Source: Lentisphaerota bacterium (GTDB lineage: Bacteria; Verrucomicrobiota; Lentisphaeria; Victivallales; Victivallaceae). From it: a stretch of 64,000 nucleotides of DNA. Of the stretch, positions 7,541 through 16,742 are shown one piece after another; positions within the stretch are counted from its first letter, which is position 1; each line of letters opens with the position of its first letter. The notes beneath the pieces were generated by a model. It saw only the letters and a program-made list of their open reading frames with translations. It was not told the origin of the DNA and made no database searches. Where the stretch lies: positions 1 through 64,000 of the forward strand of contig SUWJ01000007.1 in the NCBI GenBank assembly GCA_015061545.1, in the 5' to 3' direction. A program made the position numbers and the translations under genes.

Positions 7541-8524
7541 TTACCAGCGAATCAGGATCGCGCCCCAGGTCAAGCCACCGCCGAATGCGGTCAAAAGTAT
7601 GTAGTCGCCGGGATTTATCAGATCGGCACGCTTCATTTCATCCAGACAAATACCGATACTGGCAGCAGATGTGTTGCCGTATTTGCCGATATTCATAAAA
7701 ACCCGTTCTTCTTCCAGCGGCAGACGCTGCGCCACCGCTTTCATGATCCGCTCGTTCGCCTGATGCGGAACCAGCCAGCGCACCTGATCGATCGAAACAT
7801 TCGCTTCTTCCAGCACCTTGCGGCAGCTGCTGACCATCGCGTTTACCGCCAGTTTGAACACATCGCGCCCTGCCATATGCACATAGTGCATTTTGTTTTC
7901 CACAGTTTCCATGGAAGCAGGATTACGGCTGCCGCCCGCAGGCAGGCTCAGAATTTCCAAACTGTTGCCATCCACGCCCAGATCGGAAGCCAGAAAGCTG
8001 TCTTCTTCCCCGGGGCAATTTTCCAGCAGCAGCGCCGAAGCTCCATCGCCGAACAGCACGCAGGTATTGCGATCTTCCCAGTTGACCACTGCCGACATCT
8101 TGTCGGAGCCGATCACCAGAACATAACGGTACTTGGCATTGGCACTCATCAGACCACGCGCCGTTTCCAGCGAAAAAAGCAAGCCCGAACAGGCTGCTTC
8201 CAAGTCAAAACCAAAGGCCTTGGTCGCTCCCAGACGATGCTGCAGCAAACACGCAGTACTGGGGAAGACATGGTCAGGCGTAATCGTAGCTACAATGATC
8301 GCACTCAATTCTTCAGGCGCAACCCCGGCCATATCCAACGCTCTGCGCGCCGCCTGTTCCGCCAAATCAGAGCAAGCCTGCTCCGGGGCGGATATATGCC
8401 GCTGACAGATACCTGTACGGGTGCGGATCCACTCATCATTAGTTTCAACCATCTTTTCAAGATCTGCATTGGTCAAAACTTTATCCGGCGCATAGGAGCC
8501 GGTTCCTCTGATCTTAATACCCAT
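7541..8524 (-). CDS. fabH: 3-oxoacyl-ACP synthase III (KAS III)
   Basis: Condenses an acyl-CoA primer with malonyl-ACP to start fatty acid synthesis. The 327 residues have the usual length. The catalytic triad is visible: Cys in EAACSGLLF, His in PHQANERI and Asn in YGNTSAAS. GGGLTWGA near the end is the typical last glycine loop. It follows plsX by 21 bases in the widespread order rpmF-plsX-fabH, so fatty acid and phospholipid synthesis genes are tied to a ribosomal protein gene. Confidence 0.97.
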   Translation of the reverse strand: MGIKIRGTGSYAPDKVLTNADLEKMVETNDEWIRTRTGICQRHISAPEQACSDLAEQAARRALDMAGVAPEELSAIIVATITPDHVFPSTACLLQHRLGATKAFGFDLEAACSGLLFSLETARGLMSANAKYRYVLVIGSDKMSAVVNWEDRNTCVLFGDGASALLLENCPGEEDSFLASDLGVDGNSLEILSLPAGGSRNPASMETVENKMHYVHMAGRDVFKLAVNAMVSSCRKVLEEANVSIDQVRWLVPHQANERIMKAVAQRLPLEEERVFMNIGKYGNTSAASIGICLDEMKRADLINPGDYILLTAFGGGLTWGAILIRW

Positions 8525-8545
8525 TTTTCCGTAAAACCTTATCTA

Positions 8546-9574
8546 TTAAAACATTGACTCCAAATCCGTTACCGAAGCACGACACTCTGCCAACCGCTGA
8601 CTTATCCGCTCGTTCATACGAAAACGGATCGCATCACGAGCTGTGCGGATGGCATTGCGAACCGCTTTGGGGCTGGATGAACCATGCCCGATAATACAAA
8701 CACCGTTGATTCCCAGCAGCGGTGCGCCGCCGATTTCATCGGCATCGCCCATACTTTTAAGCTCCACAAACGCATTCTTTGCCAACAGCGCCCCCGTAAG
8801 ACGCAACGCATTTTTACGAATCGCCGATTTAAGCCAGTTCACCGACAAACGCGCCAAACCTTCGCTGGTCTTCAACATTACATTGCCGCTGAACCCATCG
8901 GCTATCAATACGTCGCAAGCACCTTCAAAGGCGCTGTTGCTCTCCACATTGCCCACAAAATTTACCGGCATACCCGACAGAGCTTTGAACACCGTTTTGG
9001 TCAGGCTGCTGCCCTTGCCATCTTCGCCGCCCACACTCAGCAGACCGATTGCGGGCCGCTCTTTTTTGAGCATGAATCGGGCATAAATCTCGCCCATCAA
9101 TGCAAATTGCACCAGATTACCGGGCTTGCAGTCAGGATTGGCTCCTGCATCAATCAGGATAAATCTGCCATGACGATGCGGCAGACTCGCTGCCAGCGCA
9201 GGCCGGTCAATTCCCGGCAAAGTCCGATTCAAAACCTTGGTTGCTGCCACCAGCGCACCCGTATGCCCCGGCGACACCAGCGCTTCCACGCTGCCGTCTT
9301 TCATCAAACGGGCACATTCAGTAATCGAAGAATTCTTTTTGGAACGCAGCGAAATCGCTGACGGGTCACTCATTTCCACCGCAGTTTCGGCGTGATGCAG
9401 CTTCAGATTAGGGTGGTTGGCAATACCGTATTTATACAGATAAAAACCCAGTTTAGCAGTATGCCCCACCAGAGTAAATTCACAATCAGGGTAGTCATAT
9501 AACGCCTGAGCAACACCCTCCACGACCACTCCGGGTGCATAGTCGCCGCCCATGGCGTCTACTGCTATTTTCAT
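8546..9574 (-). CDS. plsX: Phosphate acyltransferase PlsX
   Basis: Makes acyl-phosphate from acyl-ACP, the donor used by PlsY for the first acylation of glycerol-3-phosphate. IAVDAMGGDYAPG at the N-terminus and GAADEIGG-like GDADEIGGAPLLG near the C-terminus are family hallmarks, as is ALVSPGHTGALVAA. I prefer the ATG at 9574 (MKIAVDAMGG), the usual start in this family, though an ATG at 9595 with GGAG ten bases upstream is possible. plsY lies in this window too (22391-23047) but in a separate operon. Confidence 0.96.
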   Translation of the reverse strand: MKIAVDAMGGDYAPGVVVEGVAQALYDYPDCEFTLVGHTAKLGFYLYKYGIANHPNLKLHHAETAVEMSDPSAISLRSKKNSSITECARLMKDGSVEALVSPGHTGALVAATKVLNRTLPGIDRPALAASLPHRHGRFILIDAGANPDCKPGNLVQFALMGEIYARFMLKKERPAIGLLSVGGEDGKGSSLTKTVFKALSGMPVNFVGNVESNSAFEGACDVLIADGFSGNVMLKTSEGLARLSVNWLKSAIRKNALRLTGALLAKNAFVELKSMGDADEIGGAPLLGINGVCIIGHGSSSPKAVRNAIRTARDAIRFRMNERISQRLAECRASVTDLESMF

Positions 9575-9638
9575 CTTACTTCCGGTTTGATCCATAATCT
9601 GTCAACTCCAACGTATAACTTACTTGCCTTTTTACACA

Positions 9639-9697
9639 AATCGCCTGAATCTTCCGCCGCCGAGGGGAATTAACCCTCTTGGAAAATTCAGGCGATT
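9639..9697 (-). terminator. Two-part hairpin between rpmF and plsX
   Basis: AATCGCCTGAAT (9639-9650) pairs perfectly over 12 bp with ATTCAGGCGATT (9686-9697), and the loop contains a second stem GAGGG/CCCTC. On the minus strand a loose TTTGTGT follows. It may act as a leaky terminator or processing site that sets L32 output above PlsX output. Confidence 0.55.
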
Positions 9698-9726
9698 CCG
9701 GTCAGTTTTGCAGCTGAAAAAATCGC

Positions 9727-9906
9727 TTACTCGGCGGCTTCAACAACACTCTGACCTTTGTAGGTGCCGCATTTCAGGCAGGCACGATGCGGAGTCACCG
9801 CAGCACCGCAGTTCTGGCAAAAAGTAGCCTGAACGCCTTCGTAACGGTTGGCAGCCTTGCGGGTGCGAACCTTCATCTTGGAAGTTTTTCTCTTCGGAAC
9901 AGCCAT
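9727..9906 (-). CDS. rpmF: 50S ribosomal protein L32
   Basis: A 59-residue protein starting MAVPKRKTSKMKVRTR, the classic L32 N-terminus. It has a zinc ribbon of four cysteines: FCQNCG, then CLKCG. AAGGAGATG lies directly upstream of the ATG at 9906. It is the first gene of the rpmF-plsX-fabH cluster and is preceded by a strong promoter. A structured spacer separates it from plsX. The cysteine form of L32 is usual when zinc is not limiting; a cysteine-free paralogue is not seen here. Confidence 0.97.
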   Translation of the reverse strand: MAVPKRKTSKMKVRTRKAANRYEGVQATFCQNCGAAVTPHRACLKCGTYKGQSVVEAAE

Positions 9907-10001
9907 TTTCTCATCTCCTTGCAGCCGCCAAAGTGCTTTATTTCAGCGCAGTAACGGCTTATTTTTAAACATTTTTGTAATTGTTCAACTCAAGAAAGTA
10001 T

Positions 10002-10029
10002 AATATAATACCTTTTTTGAAAAATTCAA
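10002..10029 (-). promoter_or_regulatory. Promoter of rpmF
   Basis: Minus strand TTGAAT (10024-10029), 16 bp, TATATT (10002-10007), with an overlapping TATACT slightly further on. It is the only good candidate upstream of rpmF. Confidence 0.6.
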
Positions 10030-10055
10030 GTATTTAATCCGATCTGCTGCTATTT

Positions 10056-12125
10056 TTATTTGCAATATTTCAAGGGAATCAGGTAAACACGGGTAAATGC
10101 GGTACGATCCAGCTGCCAACTGAACGCTCCGCAGCGCAGAACGCAGCGCCCGCCGGAAATCTTCTGCAATTGAAGATCGCCCTTGCTCCCGTCAGGCACT
10201 TCGAGTGTGCCGATGTGCGGAGATTTTTCCAATTTTATATCTTTAACATATTTCCGGAATACACGGCTGCGGATGCTTTGCCCGGTATAACAGAATTTTT
10301 CCACCGTAAAATTATTGCGCAAATAATCCAATCCGTCCACACAATCGGCAACAGGCCGGGTAAAGTCGATCCGGGCGATCCGCCCGATACCGTAACGGCG
10401 GGCAAGATCACTGATTATATAACTTGAGCTTCTGCCGCAATTCATCACATACATAGAGCGTTCCACCGGCAGCAGAATCGCTCCGTGGGGATTTTCCAGA
10501 TCGCCGCCGGTAATCACGACCGCCAGGTTTCCTGCGCACCAATGCGGCATCATATACAGCCATAAACCGGCTAAAATCAATCCGGCTGCCGGATAAAGCA
10601 CATACCGGCAATGCAGAAATTCCAACAGCAGCCACAACATTACCAATATTGCCATCACCCATAAATAATGAGGAGCCATCAGCGGTGACGGAGCTGTAAA
10701 AGAATCGAAAAGACCGGTCACAAACTCCAGATAACCGATCATGCCTTCCAGCAGCAGATTCCACAAACTGTCCAGCCACGGCAGCAGCATCTTCAATATT
10801 CCGGTCAGAAACAGCGGAGTCAAAACCGGCAGCACCAGCAAATTCACCAGCATACTGCCGCCGAAAAAGTTTTGCTGATGATACAATACCAACACGCCTG
10901 AACTGAAGAACGCCACCGCCGCATAAAATACCGTTCCAGCCAATCTGCCCCGCCATTTAAGCAGATACATTTTCCAGCGGGGCAATTCTCCCCACTCCAG
11001 CGCATCGCCGCCTGCCACACGAACCAGATATCCTGCCGGAGTACTGGCTTTGATCAGCATTGCCGTAACAATAAAGCTGTACTGAAATCCGCCATCGGTA
11101 ATATAATATGGATTTATCACCAGCAATACTGCCGCAATCAGCGACAGCAATTCCAACGAACGCATCCACAAAAGGTGCGCTTTGCACAGCACGATCACCA
11201 TTACCATACAAAATGCCCGTATTGCAGGAGCATTGCCGCCAGTCAGCGCCACATAAATCCCCAGCGTAAGAATACACACCCAGCTCCAGGTCAGCGGAAT
11301 CGGACGCAACGCCAGCAGTATCAGCAATGCCATAACGCCGACGTGCAAACCGCTGACGCTGAATAAATGCGCCACGCCGACGCGGGTGTATTCATGTTTG
11401 ATATCGCTGCTCAAACGCGACCTCATCCCCAGAATAAGCGCTCCGATAACCGCCCGACAGCGGGGATCGCTTATACCTTCGTCCAAACGGCCGGCGGCGG
11501 CACGACGCAGTTTCATCAGACTGAACGATGATTTTTCCTCGCTTCTCTGCATACTTCTGACGTAAAAGCGGCCTGCGATATCATGGATGGCAAGATAATT
11601 ATCGTAGCTGCTTGAATTCCACTCTGCCGACACATCGTGCCATTGGCCGTTTTTATCGGCAATAAAATACTCTGTCGGTAATGGATTGGGTTCAAAAATG
11701 CCGCTGATGCGCCATACTTCACCATCGCCCAGACTGTGCGGCAACAATTTACGGGGCAGCCGCAGCTGTATTTTCAAGCCGTTGTCCAAGTTGATTGCCT
11801 GCACCGAATTGGCAACTATATCGCCCTTGTTCAATGCCTGTCCGATGGCAAAAGCGTCGTTGATCCTGACCGGGATATTTTCAAAATATCCCCGATGCAG
11901 CACTTTATTCTGCTGCCAACAGCAATACCAGCCGCTGATCAAACCGGATAACAGCGCGACTGACAATATGATCAGGTTGCGGAAACTGTGCTTCACGCTC
12001 AGAACCACAATCAAGCCGGCTGCAATTATTACAGCTGGATAAAATGCGGCAAGATCGCGGGATATGATTATTCCGCAAACCACTCCAACCAGCCATAAAT
12101 AATTGCGGTGAAACCAGCGCGGCAC
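10056..12125 (-). CDS. ComEC/Rec2-family membrane protein with degenerate hydrolase domain
   Basis: ComEC proteins form the inner-membrane channel that brings single-stranded DNA into the cell. This 689-residue copy has two N-terminal membrane helices, a DUF4131/OB-like part (about 60-200), and a polytopic Competence domain (about 220-480) with HLFSVSGLHVGVMALL and TGGNAPAIRAF typical of the family. The C-terminal domain (about 510-689) sits where a metallo-beta-lactamase nuclease normally lies but has no HxHxDH motif: the stretch reads IDFTRPVADCVDGL. It may thus import DNA without processing it, or have another role. The start is GTG at 12125 behind GGAGG six bases away. No other competence gene is near. 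Confidence 0.85.
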   Translation of the reverse strand: MPRWFHRNYLWLVGVVCGIIISRDLAAFYPAVIIAAGLIVVLSVKHSFRNLIILSVALLSGLISGWYCCWQQNKVLHRGYFENIPVRINDAFAIGQALNKGDIVANSVQAINLDNGLKIQLRLPRKLLPHSLGDGEVWRISGIFEPNPLPTEYFIADKNGQWHDVSAEWNSSSYDNYLAIHDIAGRFYVRSMQRSEEKSSFSLMKLRRAAAGRLDEGISDPRCRAVIGALILGMRSRLSSDIKHEYTRVGVAHLFSVSGLHVGVMALLILLALRPIPLTWSWVCILTLGIYVALTGGNAPAIRAFCMVMVIVLCKAHLLWMRSLELLSLIAAVLLVINPYYITDGGFQYSFIVTAMLIKASTPAGYLVRVAGGDALEWGELPRWKMYLLKWRGRLAGTVFYAAVAFFSSGVLVLYHQQNFFGGSMLVNLLVLPVLTPLFLTGILKMLLPWLDSLWNLLLEGMIGYLEFVTGLFDSFTAPSPLMAPHYLWVMAILVMLWLLLEFLHCRYVLYPAAGLILAGLWLYMMPHWCAGNLAVVITGGDLENPHGAILLPVERSMYVMNCGRSSSYIISDLARRYGIGRIARIDFTRPVADCVDGLDYLRNNFTVEKFCYTGQSIRSRVFRKYVKDIKLEKSPHIGTLEVPDGSKGDLQLQKISGGRCVLRCGAFSWQLDRTAFTRVYLIPLKYCK

Positions 12126-12170
12126 CCTTTACCTCCCCATCCCGACCCAATTTTGTCGCCACAGAATTTA

Positions 12171-13823
12171 TTATTGCTGCGCCAGCAGTTGATTGAGCTT
12201 CTGCCGGAAACTCAGCAGCCATGCACTTTCGCGCGGGTAATCACTCATGGACATTGTTTTGCCGTTCCACTGCGATTGGATAAATTCCAGAACCTTATCT
12301 CTGTTGATTTGTTTTTCCAACAGCTGCAGCGCCGCCAGATCCTGCAATGATTCATAAAACACCTCGTGGCGAATCGAATCTTCCGGGATTCCGTCCTTTC
12401 CCGGATATACCTTGAAAGCATCTCCGGGCGGGAACCCGCCGCCGGCACAGGTTTCGCTGTAAGGATCAAGTTCAAAAACAGAAAGCTGACTGAACCAGAA
12501 ATTGTATCCCCAATGCAGAAATCCATCCAAATTATACACATAGGACAACACCCCCATGATCCGGTTGCGCGCCGAAGGCAGATGAGCAAACTGATTCGGC
12601 ACCTGATCCCATTGACTCACGCAATAATATGTCCAGCGTTCGGGCAGATCCAATCCCGTAAATTCGCCGATATGATTATTGGCAGGGATCGGAATATCCA
12701 CCAGACCGCGGGTATAAAACTCGGGACGGCTCAATGCGTCAATAAATTTACACCCGGGCAGATTGCGGTGGAAAAGTTCCGATGCCCGACAGTAAGATTC
12801 GATATGCTCCTCGTAAGGCTCGTCGGAAATATGAAAATACGCGATCTTGTTCCATTGATATTTTTCCAGCAGCGCGTTAAGTTCCCGGGTAAACGCCGTA
12901 AGAAAACGCTGGTAGAGTTCCGAATTGCTCCGCACATCCCACCCGAAGCGTCTGACAGTTTTGCCATCGGCAGTCCTGACCATGATCTTGGGCGTAAACT
13001 CCGCCCCCCATTGTGTCATAAGGTGCGAAAATTCCAGATAATCCATGCCGCACTCCAGCGCCAGATTGATAAATCTTACCAGCTTGCTGAAATCAAAGCT
13101 CCAGTTGCCGTCGTTATCCTCAAAGACTTCCACGCTCTGCATCGTGGGCCGCTCCATTCCCACATGAGTATCCAACGGCGGCGTAAACATTGGCACATAA
13201 ACCACATTCAGTCCGTGCTGCCGCATATTGAGCAGATAATTTTTCAATATACGGAAAAACTCTTCGCTCCACGGTTCGACCTTGTAGTAACTTGCCAGAC
13301 AATCGCAATGCAGCCATTGCGTTACCTTGAACTCTGCCTGCGGCAATTTTACCGGCAGCACCTCCAGCTCAAAAGCGGGCGTGACTTCCGTAAAATTACG
13401 CGCTTTGTTATAAGCATTAAAGTGAGAGATCTCGAGCTGTATAGGGTATTTTCCGGCCTTTACCTCCGGCGGCAGCTTTACACTCAGCCACAAACTATGG
13501 GTGCACATATGCCCTGAGCGGTAGAAATCGCAACTGCCCAAACGGTCGGGATAAAGCCCCGGCTTATTATCCAGAATATAATCATCCTGCTCTTCGCCGA
13601 AATAAACCGCCGGCATACTGTAAACCTGCCGTACCTGAATAAAGTCCTGCAATGGCGAAATCACCTTCACCGACAGCGGATTAAGCAGAAAATCCGTCCG
13701 ATACGCCAACTGCAGCGAAAAAACTTCTCCCTGCAGCGCCGAAGCGTGTGTATATTCTTCAATTTCTTCGATCTGCGAAGTCAAAAAAATCTTATTCAGC
13801 GAGTGAGTCCAACGAAAAATCAT
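12171..13823 (-). CDS. GH123/DUF4091-like glycoside hydrolase, cytosolic
   Basis: A 550-residue protein with an N-terminal beta-sandwich and a C-terminal TIM barrel. GH123 enzymes remove beta-N-acetylgalactosamine, including from glycosphingolipids, by substrate-assisted catalysis using an Asp-Glu pair; YFHISDEPYEEH supplies that pair here. WTYYCVSQWDQVPNQ and GFLHWGYNFW are typical barrel-end segments. No signal peptide is present, so it works inside the cell on imported sugars. The ATG at 13823 has CGGAG seven bases upstream; an extension to 13880 would run through a terminator hairpin. It lies behind the ceramidase-like and kinase genes, separated by that terminator. The exact substrate is inferred only from the family. 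Confidence 0.8.
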   Translation of the reverse strand: MIFRWTHSLNKIFLTSQIEEIEEYTHASALQGEVFSLQLAYRTDFLLNPLSVKVISPLQDFIQVRQVYSMPAVYFGEEQDDYILDNKPGLYPDRLGSCDFYRSGHMCTHSLWLSVKLPPEVKAGKYPIQLEISHFNAYNKARNFTEVTPAFELEVLPVKLPQAEFKVTQWLHCDCLASYYKVEPWSEEFFRILKNYLLNMRQHGLNVVYVPMFTPPLDTHVGMERPTMQSVEVFEDNDGNWSFDFSKLVRFINLALECGMDYLEFSHLMTQWGAEFTPKIMVRTADGKTVRRFGWDVRSNSELYQRFLTAFTRELNALLEKYQWNKIAYFHISDEPYEEHIESYCRASELFHRNLPGCKFIDALSRPEFYTRGLVDIPIPANNHIGEFTGLDLPERWTYYCVSQWDQVPNQFAHLPSARNRIMGVLSYVYNLDGFLHWGYNFWFSQLSVFELDPYSETCAGGGFPPGDAFKVYPGKDGIPEDSIRHEVFYESLQDLAALQLLEKQINRDKVLEFIQSQWNGKTMSMSDYPRESAWLLSFRQKLNQLLAQQ

Positions 13824-13849
13824 ATTATTGCTCCGGATCAATCCGTTAT

Positions 13850-13899
13850 AAAAAACGGCATTTATCCTTCCGTTGGGCAACCGAAAGATAAATGCCTGA
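13850..13899 (-). terminator. Terminator between ceramidase-like gene and GH123-like gene
   Basis: GGCATTTATC (13857-13866) pairs with GATAAATGCC (13887-13896). On the minus strand the stem is followed by GTTTTTTATA. It lies 30 bases behind the ceramidase-like stop and before the GH123 start, so the two genes are not simply cotranscribed. Confidence 0.75.
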
Positions 13900-13925
13900 T
13901 TTTCAAATTATCCTGTTACGGATAC

Positions 13926-15263
13926 TCATTTATTCAAAAGCGCAACCGCCCCTTCGATCATCGCTCTACCTGCCGCCGGGTCGGCGAGAGTACGCGACGG
14001 ACTGGTTTCGTAACCGCCGTTGCCATAGTGCTGTTCCAAACCCACATAACCGACTTCGCCCATACTCAGCGCCGCCAGCACCGTCAGCGGATAAGGCGAC
14101 TTTTCGCGGATAGCGCAACCGATTTCGATAAAAGGTTCCGCCGGCAGCGACACAAACGCCAGCTCCTTACCGAACGCAATCACGATCTGCCGCTCAATGC
14201 GTTTTTCGGTAATGGGATTTTCGCGGCAGCCAATCGCCATTTCGGCAAAAAACTTCTTGACAAACGGTACCCCGCGGGCGATATCTTCGCTGGTAAAGTC
14301 GCGGCCGTCAGCCATTACTGCATCTTTATTGGCTTCGTAAGTAGCTTTGGCTTCGGCATATTCTGCATCCGAAAGCTGCAAATACGGCGCTTCAAAATCC
14401 CGCATTGCCGTATAAATATCGCAATTATCCTGCTTTTTGAGCCGATAAAGCGCCGACAGCAGCACTCCGGCATAAGCCTTGCCGATACGGACAGCTTCTT
14501 CGTAACCGGTCTGGCTGCCTTCGGTGGAAACATCGAAATGGTTGATATTGCCCTGAGGAGCAATGATCGTCATTACGGGCAAATCAAAGCCCAATTGGTA
14601 CTGGATCTCTTTTTCCATGATCCCGGGCCAGTCGGCAGAAACCCAGTCACCGCCGATGGTATCGGTATGGTTGGAAATATTGCTCATCAGCAATACAGGA
14701 CGGTCATTCTGACGGACTTCGACCATAATGATTTGGGGATCGATCCCGCCTTCGGGGTGGTCGATCTGATCGTTGAGTTTGCCGGGGTTGGTCAGGGTTT
14801 TGCCGTTTTTCATAATAAAGCGGCGGTTGAACGCCAGCGTGCTGCATTCGGTGGTTGCCGTATAAAGTTCGGCGGGAGCCAGCGACGCATAAGCATCCTG
14901 CAAAGCGCGCACCGTCTTTTCCGCTACACTTTCCATATATTCAGGCGCAGGAGTATAGCCGAAAAGCTCGTAAGTGTAAGGTCCGGTATGGGTATGGGTC
15001 GCGCTGTAAAGCGTCTTGCCTGCCAGCGGCGAACCGATTAACGCGAGTTTTTCATCTATCCTGCGCAAGAAAGCGGAATCCAGCAAGCAGAGATCGTAGG
15101 AGACGATCGCCGCCACTTCGCTGCCGGTGCGGAACGCAGCCGCTTTCAGCGCCAGACGGTCGTAAGCGCCCTTGTTGGGACGGGGATTGAAATATCCGCA
15201 CAGCGGCTCACCCAATCTCGGGGTGATATCTTCGCGGGCAAAACCGAATTCAAAAATACTCAT
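13926..15263 (-). CDS. Neutral/alkaline ceramidase-like hydrolase
   Basis: A 445-residue protein with the N-terminal fold of non-lysosomal neutral ceramidases (PF04734), zinc amidases that split ceramide. It begins EFGFAREDITPRLGEPLCGY, the usual opening. SATHTHTGPYTYE carries the zinc histidine of the HTHSGP motif, and NHTDTIGGDWVSADWPG the second. It is shorter than true ceramidases (about 670 residues), lacks their C-terminal domain and has no signal peptide. Members of this short type are common in PVC and Bacteroidetes genomes, with no assigned substrate that I know. CAGGAG lies before the ATG at 15263. It directly follows the ROK-like kinase gene and is probably cotranscribed with it. 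Confidence 0.8.
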   Translation of the reverse strand: MSIFEFGFAREDITPRLGEPLCGYFNPRPNKGAYDRLALKAAAFRTGSEVAAIVSYDLCLLDSAFLRRIDEKLALIGSPLAGKTLYSATHTHTGPYTYELFGYTPAPEYMESVAEKTVRALQDAYASLAPAELYTATTECSTLAFNRRFIMKNGKTLTNPGKLNDQIDHPEGGIDPQIIMVEVRQNDRPVLLMSNISNHTDTIGGDWVSADWPGIMEKEIQYQLGFDLPVMTIIAPQGNINHFDVSTEGSQTGYEEAVRIGKAYAGVLLSALYRLKKQDNCDIYTAMRDFEAPYLQLSDAEYAEAKATYEANKDAVMADGRDFTSEDIARGVPFVKKFFAEMAIGCRENPITEKRIERQIVIAFGKELAFVSLPAEPFIEIGCAIREKSPYPLTVLAALSMGEVGYVGLEQHYGNGGYETSPSRTLADPAAGRAMIEGAVALLNK

Positions 15264-15313
15264 TTTCTTTTCTCCTGTAAAATTCCAATACAATCCAAAT
15301 TCAGAAAAAAATC

Positions 15314-16708
15314 TTAATTCAACGCCGGCAGACTGGCAGCGATCACCGCCTGTCCGTGACGTTTGAACTGTTCGTCGGGGGTGCGGAATTCGATCTTGGC
15401 GGCCAGTTCCGGGAATTCCGCCTGCAAAACCTTGCGGGCTTCGTCCAGAATGATTTCGCCGCCTTCACCCGAAGTAACACGGCCCAGAATCAGCAGTTTA
15501 TTTATATCGTAAAAATCGCTGTAATGCGCTACGGCGTAACCGAAGCAAACCCCGATGGAGCGGTAGATAGCTGCCGCCCGCGGATCATTTTCTTTCATCA
15601 TCGCCTGCACCGCTTCCAGTCGTTTGGGGAACGGCATATCTTCAGGGAAGTCGATCTTGGCACATTTGGCAAGCCGCGCCACCCCCTGCTGTGAGAAATA
15701 CTGCGCTCCGCAGCCCAAATCCCCCGACCATTCATCGGCAGGGGCATCTTCGCGGTAATCCACGGGGGCAAAAGCCAGCTCGTTGAGCCAATCGGTAATA
15801 TTGCCGTTGGTGTTGACATAGCCGACTGCGGTACTGGTGCCCATGGAAAGCCCCAGCACACCGGTTGCTTCCATACTCATTGCCCCTGCCAGCGCCGTTA
15901 CTTCGCCATCGTTGGCAACGATCAGCGGCACATTATATTCCTTCTGGATATCGTGGAACAAATTGACGATGTTCGCCTTGAAATCCTCTTTGGAAAGACC
16001 GCGGAACAGGGACGCGATACGCGGAGAGTTATCTACAAAAACCCCTGCCGAGCTGCCGCCGATAGCATCTACGCGGGGCATCTTTTCCGCCGCTCTGCGG
16101 ATGCTGTCGCGGATACCGGCGGCGTGATAAGCCGGATCTTTCTGGAAATAGGGATCCCACACCACTTCTTCGGTATGCACCACTTTGCCGTCGATAACGG
16201 CAGCGCACTTGCGGTCGGAACCGCCCAAATCAAAACCGATGCGGCAGCCGTCCAGATGACCGCCCAGCTTGACCGATATTTCCTTGGATTCAGGCGCTTC
16301 ACTCAGCGGCACGGCAATTACTTCAAAGGTGCGGTCGTAAACCCGTTCGCCCATAAATTCAAAATCGAATGCCCGTTCGCCGTCAGCGCTGTAAATCGCT
16401 TTAAGTTCTTCTGCCAGCGCATCGCAACCGGCGATCACCACCTGATAACCGCCCTTCATCCACAGCAGGAACTTGACAATACGTTCCACATATTTAAGGT
16501 TCAGCGCCGCATTTTCGCCTTCGTGCTTGAAAATCGACGTTTTGCAGGTCGAAACCGCCCCGTTGGTACGCTTGAGCGCAATTACGATATCCTGTTTATC
16601 CGCCGATGCCGCCACCGCTTCGCGGTAAGCCTTGTTCCAGAGCGAAGCGGGGACAAACCCGGGATCAAGTTCGCAAACAACTTTGCAGTTTACTTTGATT
16701 TCTGCCAT
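15314..16708 (-). CDS. Atypical ROK-family sugar kinase-like protein
   Basis: A 464-residue ASKHA-fold protein. About 150 residues without clear similarity come first. Then IGFDLGGSDRKCAAV gives the first phosphate loop, VANDGEVTALAGAM the catalytic Asp region and GLSMGTSTAVGYV the second phosphate loop. The usual ROK zinc motif is replaced by DLGCGAQYFSQQGV. It likely phosphorylates a sugar or amino sugar in the cytosol. It sits between a PurF-like gene and the ceramidase-like gene with short gaps, which suggests one operon whose sugar comes from the GH123-type enzyme. The substrate is inference only. Confidence 0.75.
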   Translation of the reverse strand: MAEIKVNCKVVCELDPGFVPASLWNKAYREAVAASADKQDIVIALKRTNGAVSTCKTSIFKHEGENAALNLKYVERIVKFLLWMKGGYQVVIAGCDALAEELKAIYSADGERAFDFEFMGERVYDRTFEVIAVPLSEAPESKEISVKLGGHLDGCRIGFDLGGSDRKCAAVIDGKVVHTEEVVWDPYFQKDPAYHAAGIRDSIRRAAEKMPRVDAIGGSSAGVFVDNSPRIASLFRGLSKEDFKANIVNLFHDIQKEYNVPLIVANDGEVTALAGAMSMEATGVLGLSMGTSTAVGYVNTNGNITDWLNELAFAPVDYREDAPADEWSGDLGCGAQYFSQQGVARLAKCAKIDFPEDMPFPKRLEAVQAMMKENDPRAAAIYRSIGVCFGYAVAHYSDFYDINKLLILGRVTSGEGGEIILDEARKVLQAEFPELAAKIEFRTPDEQFKRHGQAVIAASLPALN

Positions 16709-16742
16709 AAATACACCTCTTATATCAAAATTCTTATATTAT

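Noticed and set aside
12366..13517. 383-residue open frame opposite the GH123-like gene
   Set aside because: Antisense shadow without start signal; the GH123-like frame has catalytic motifs.
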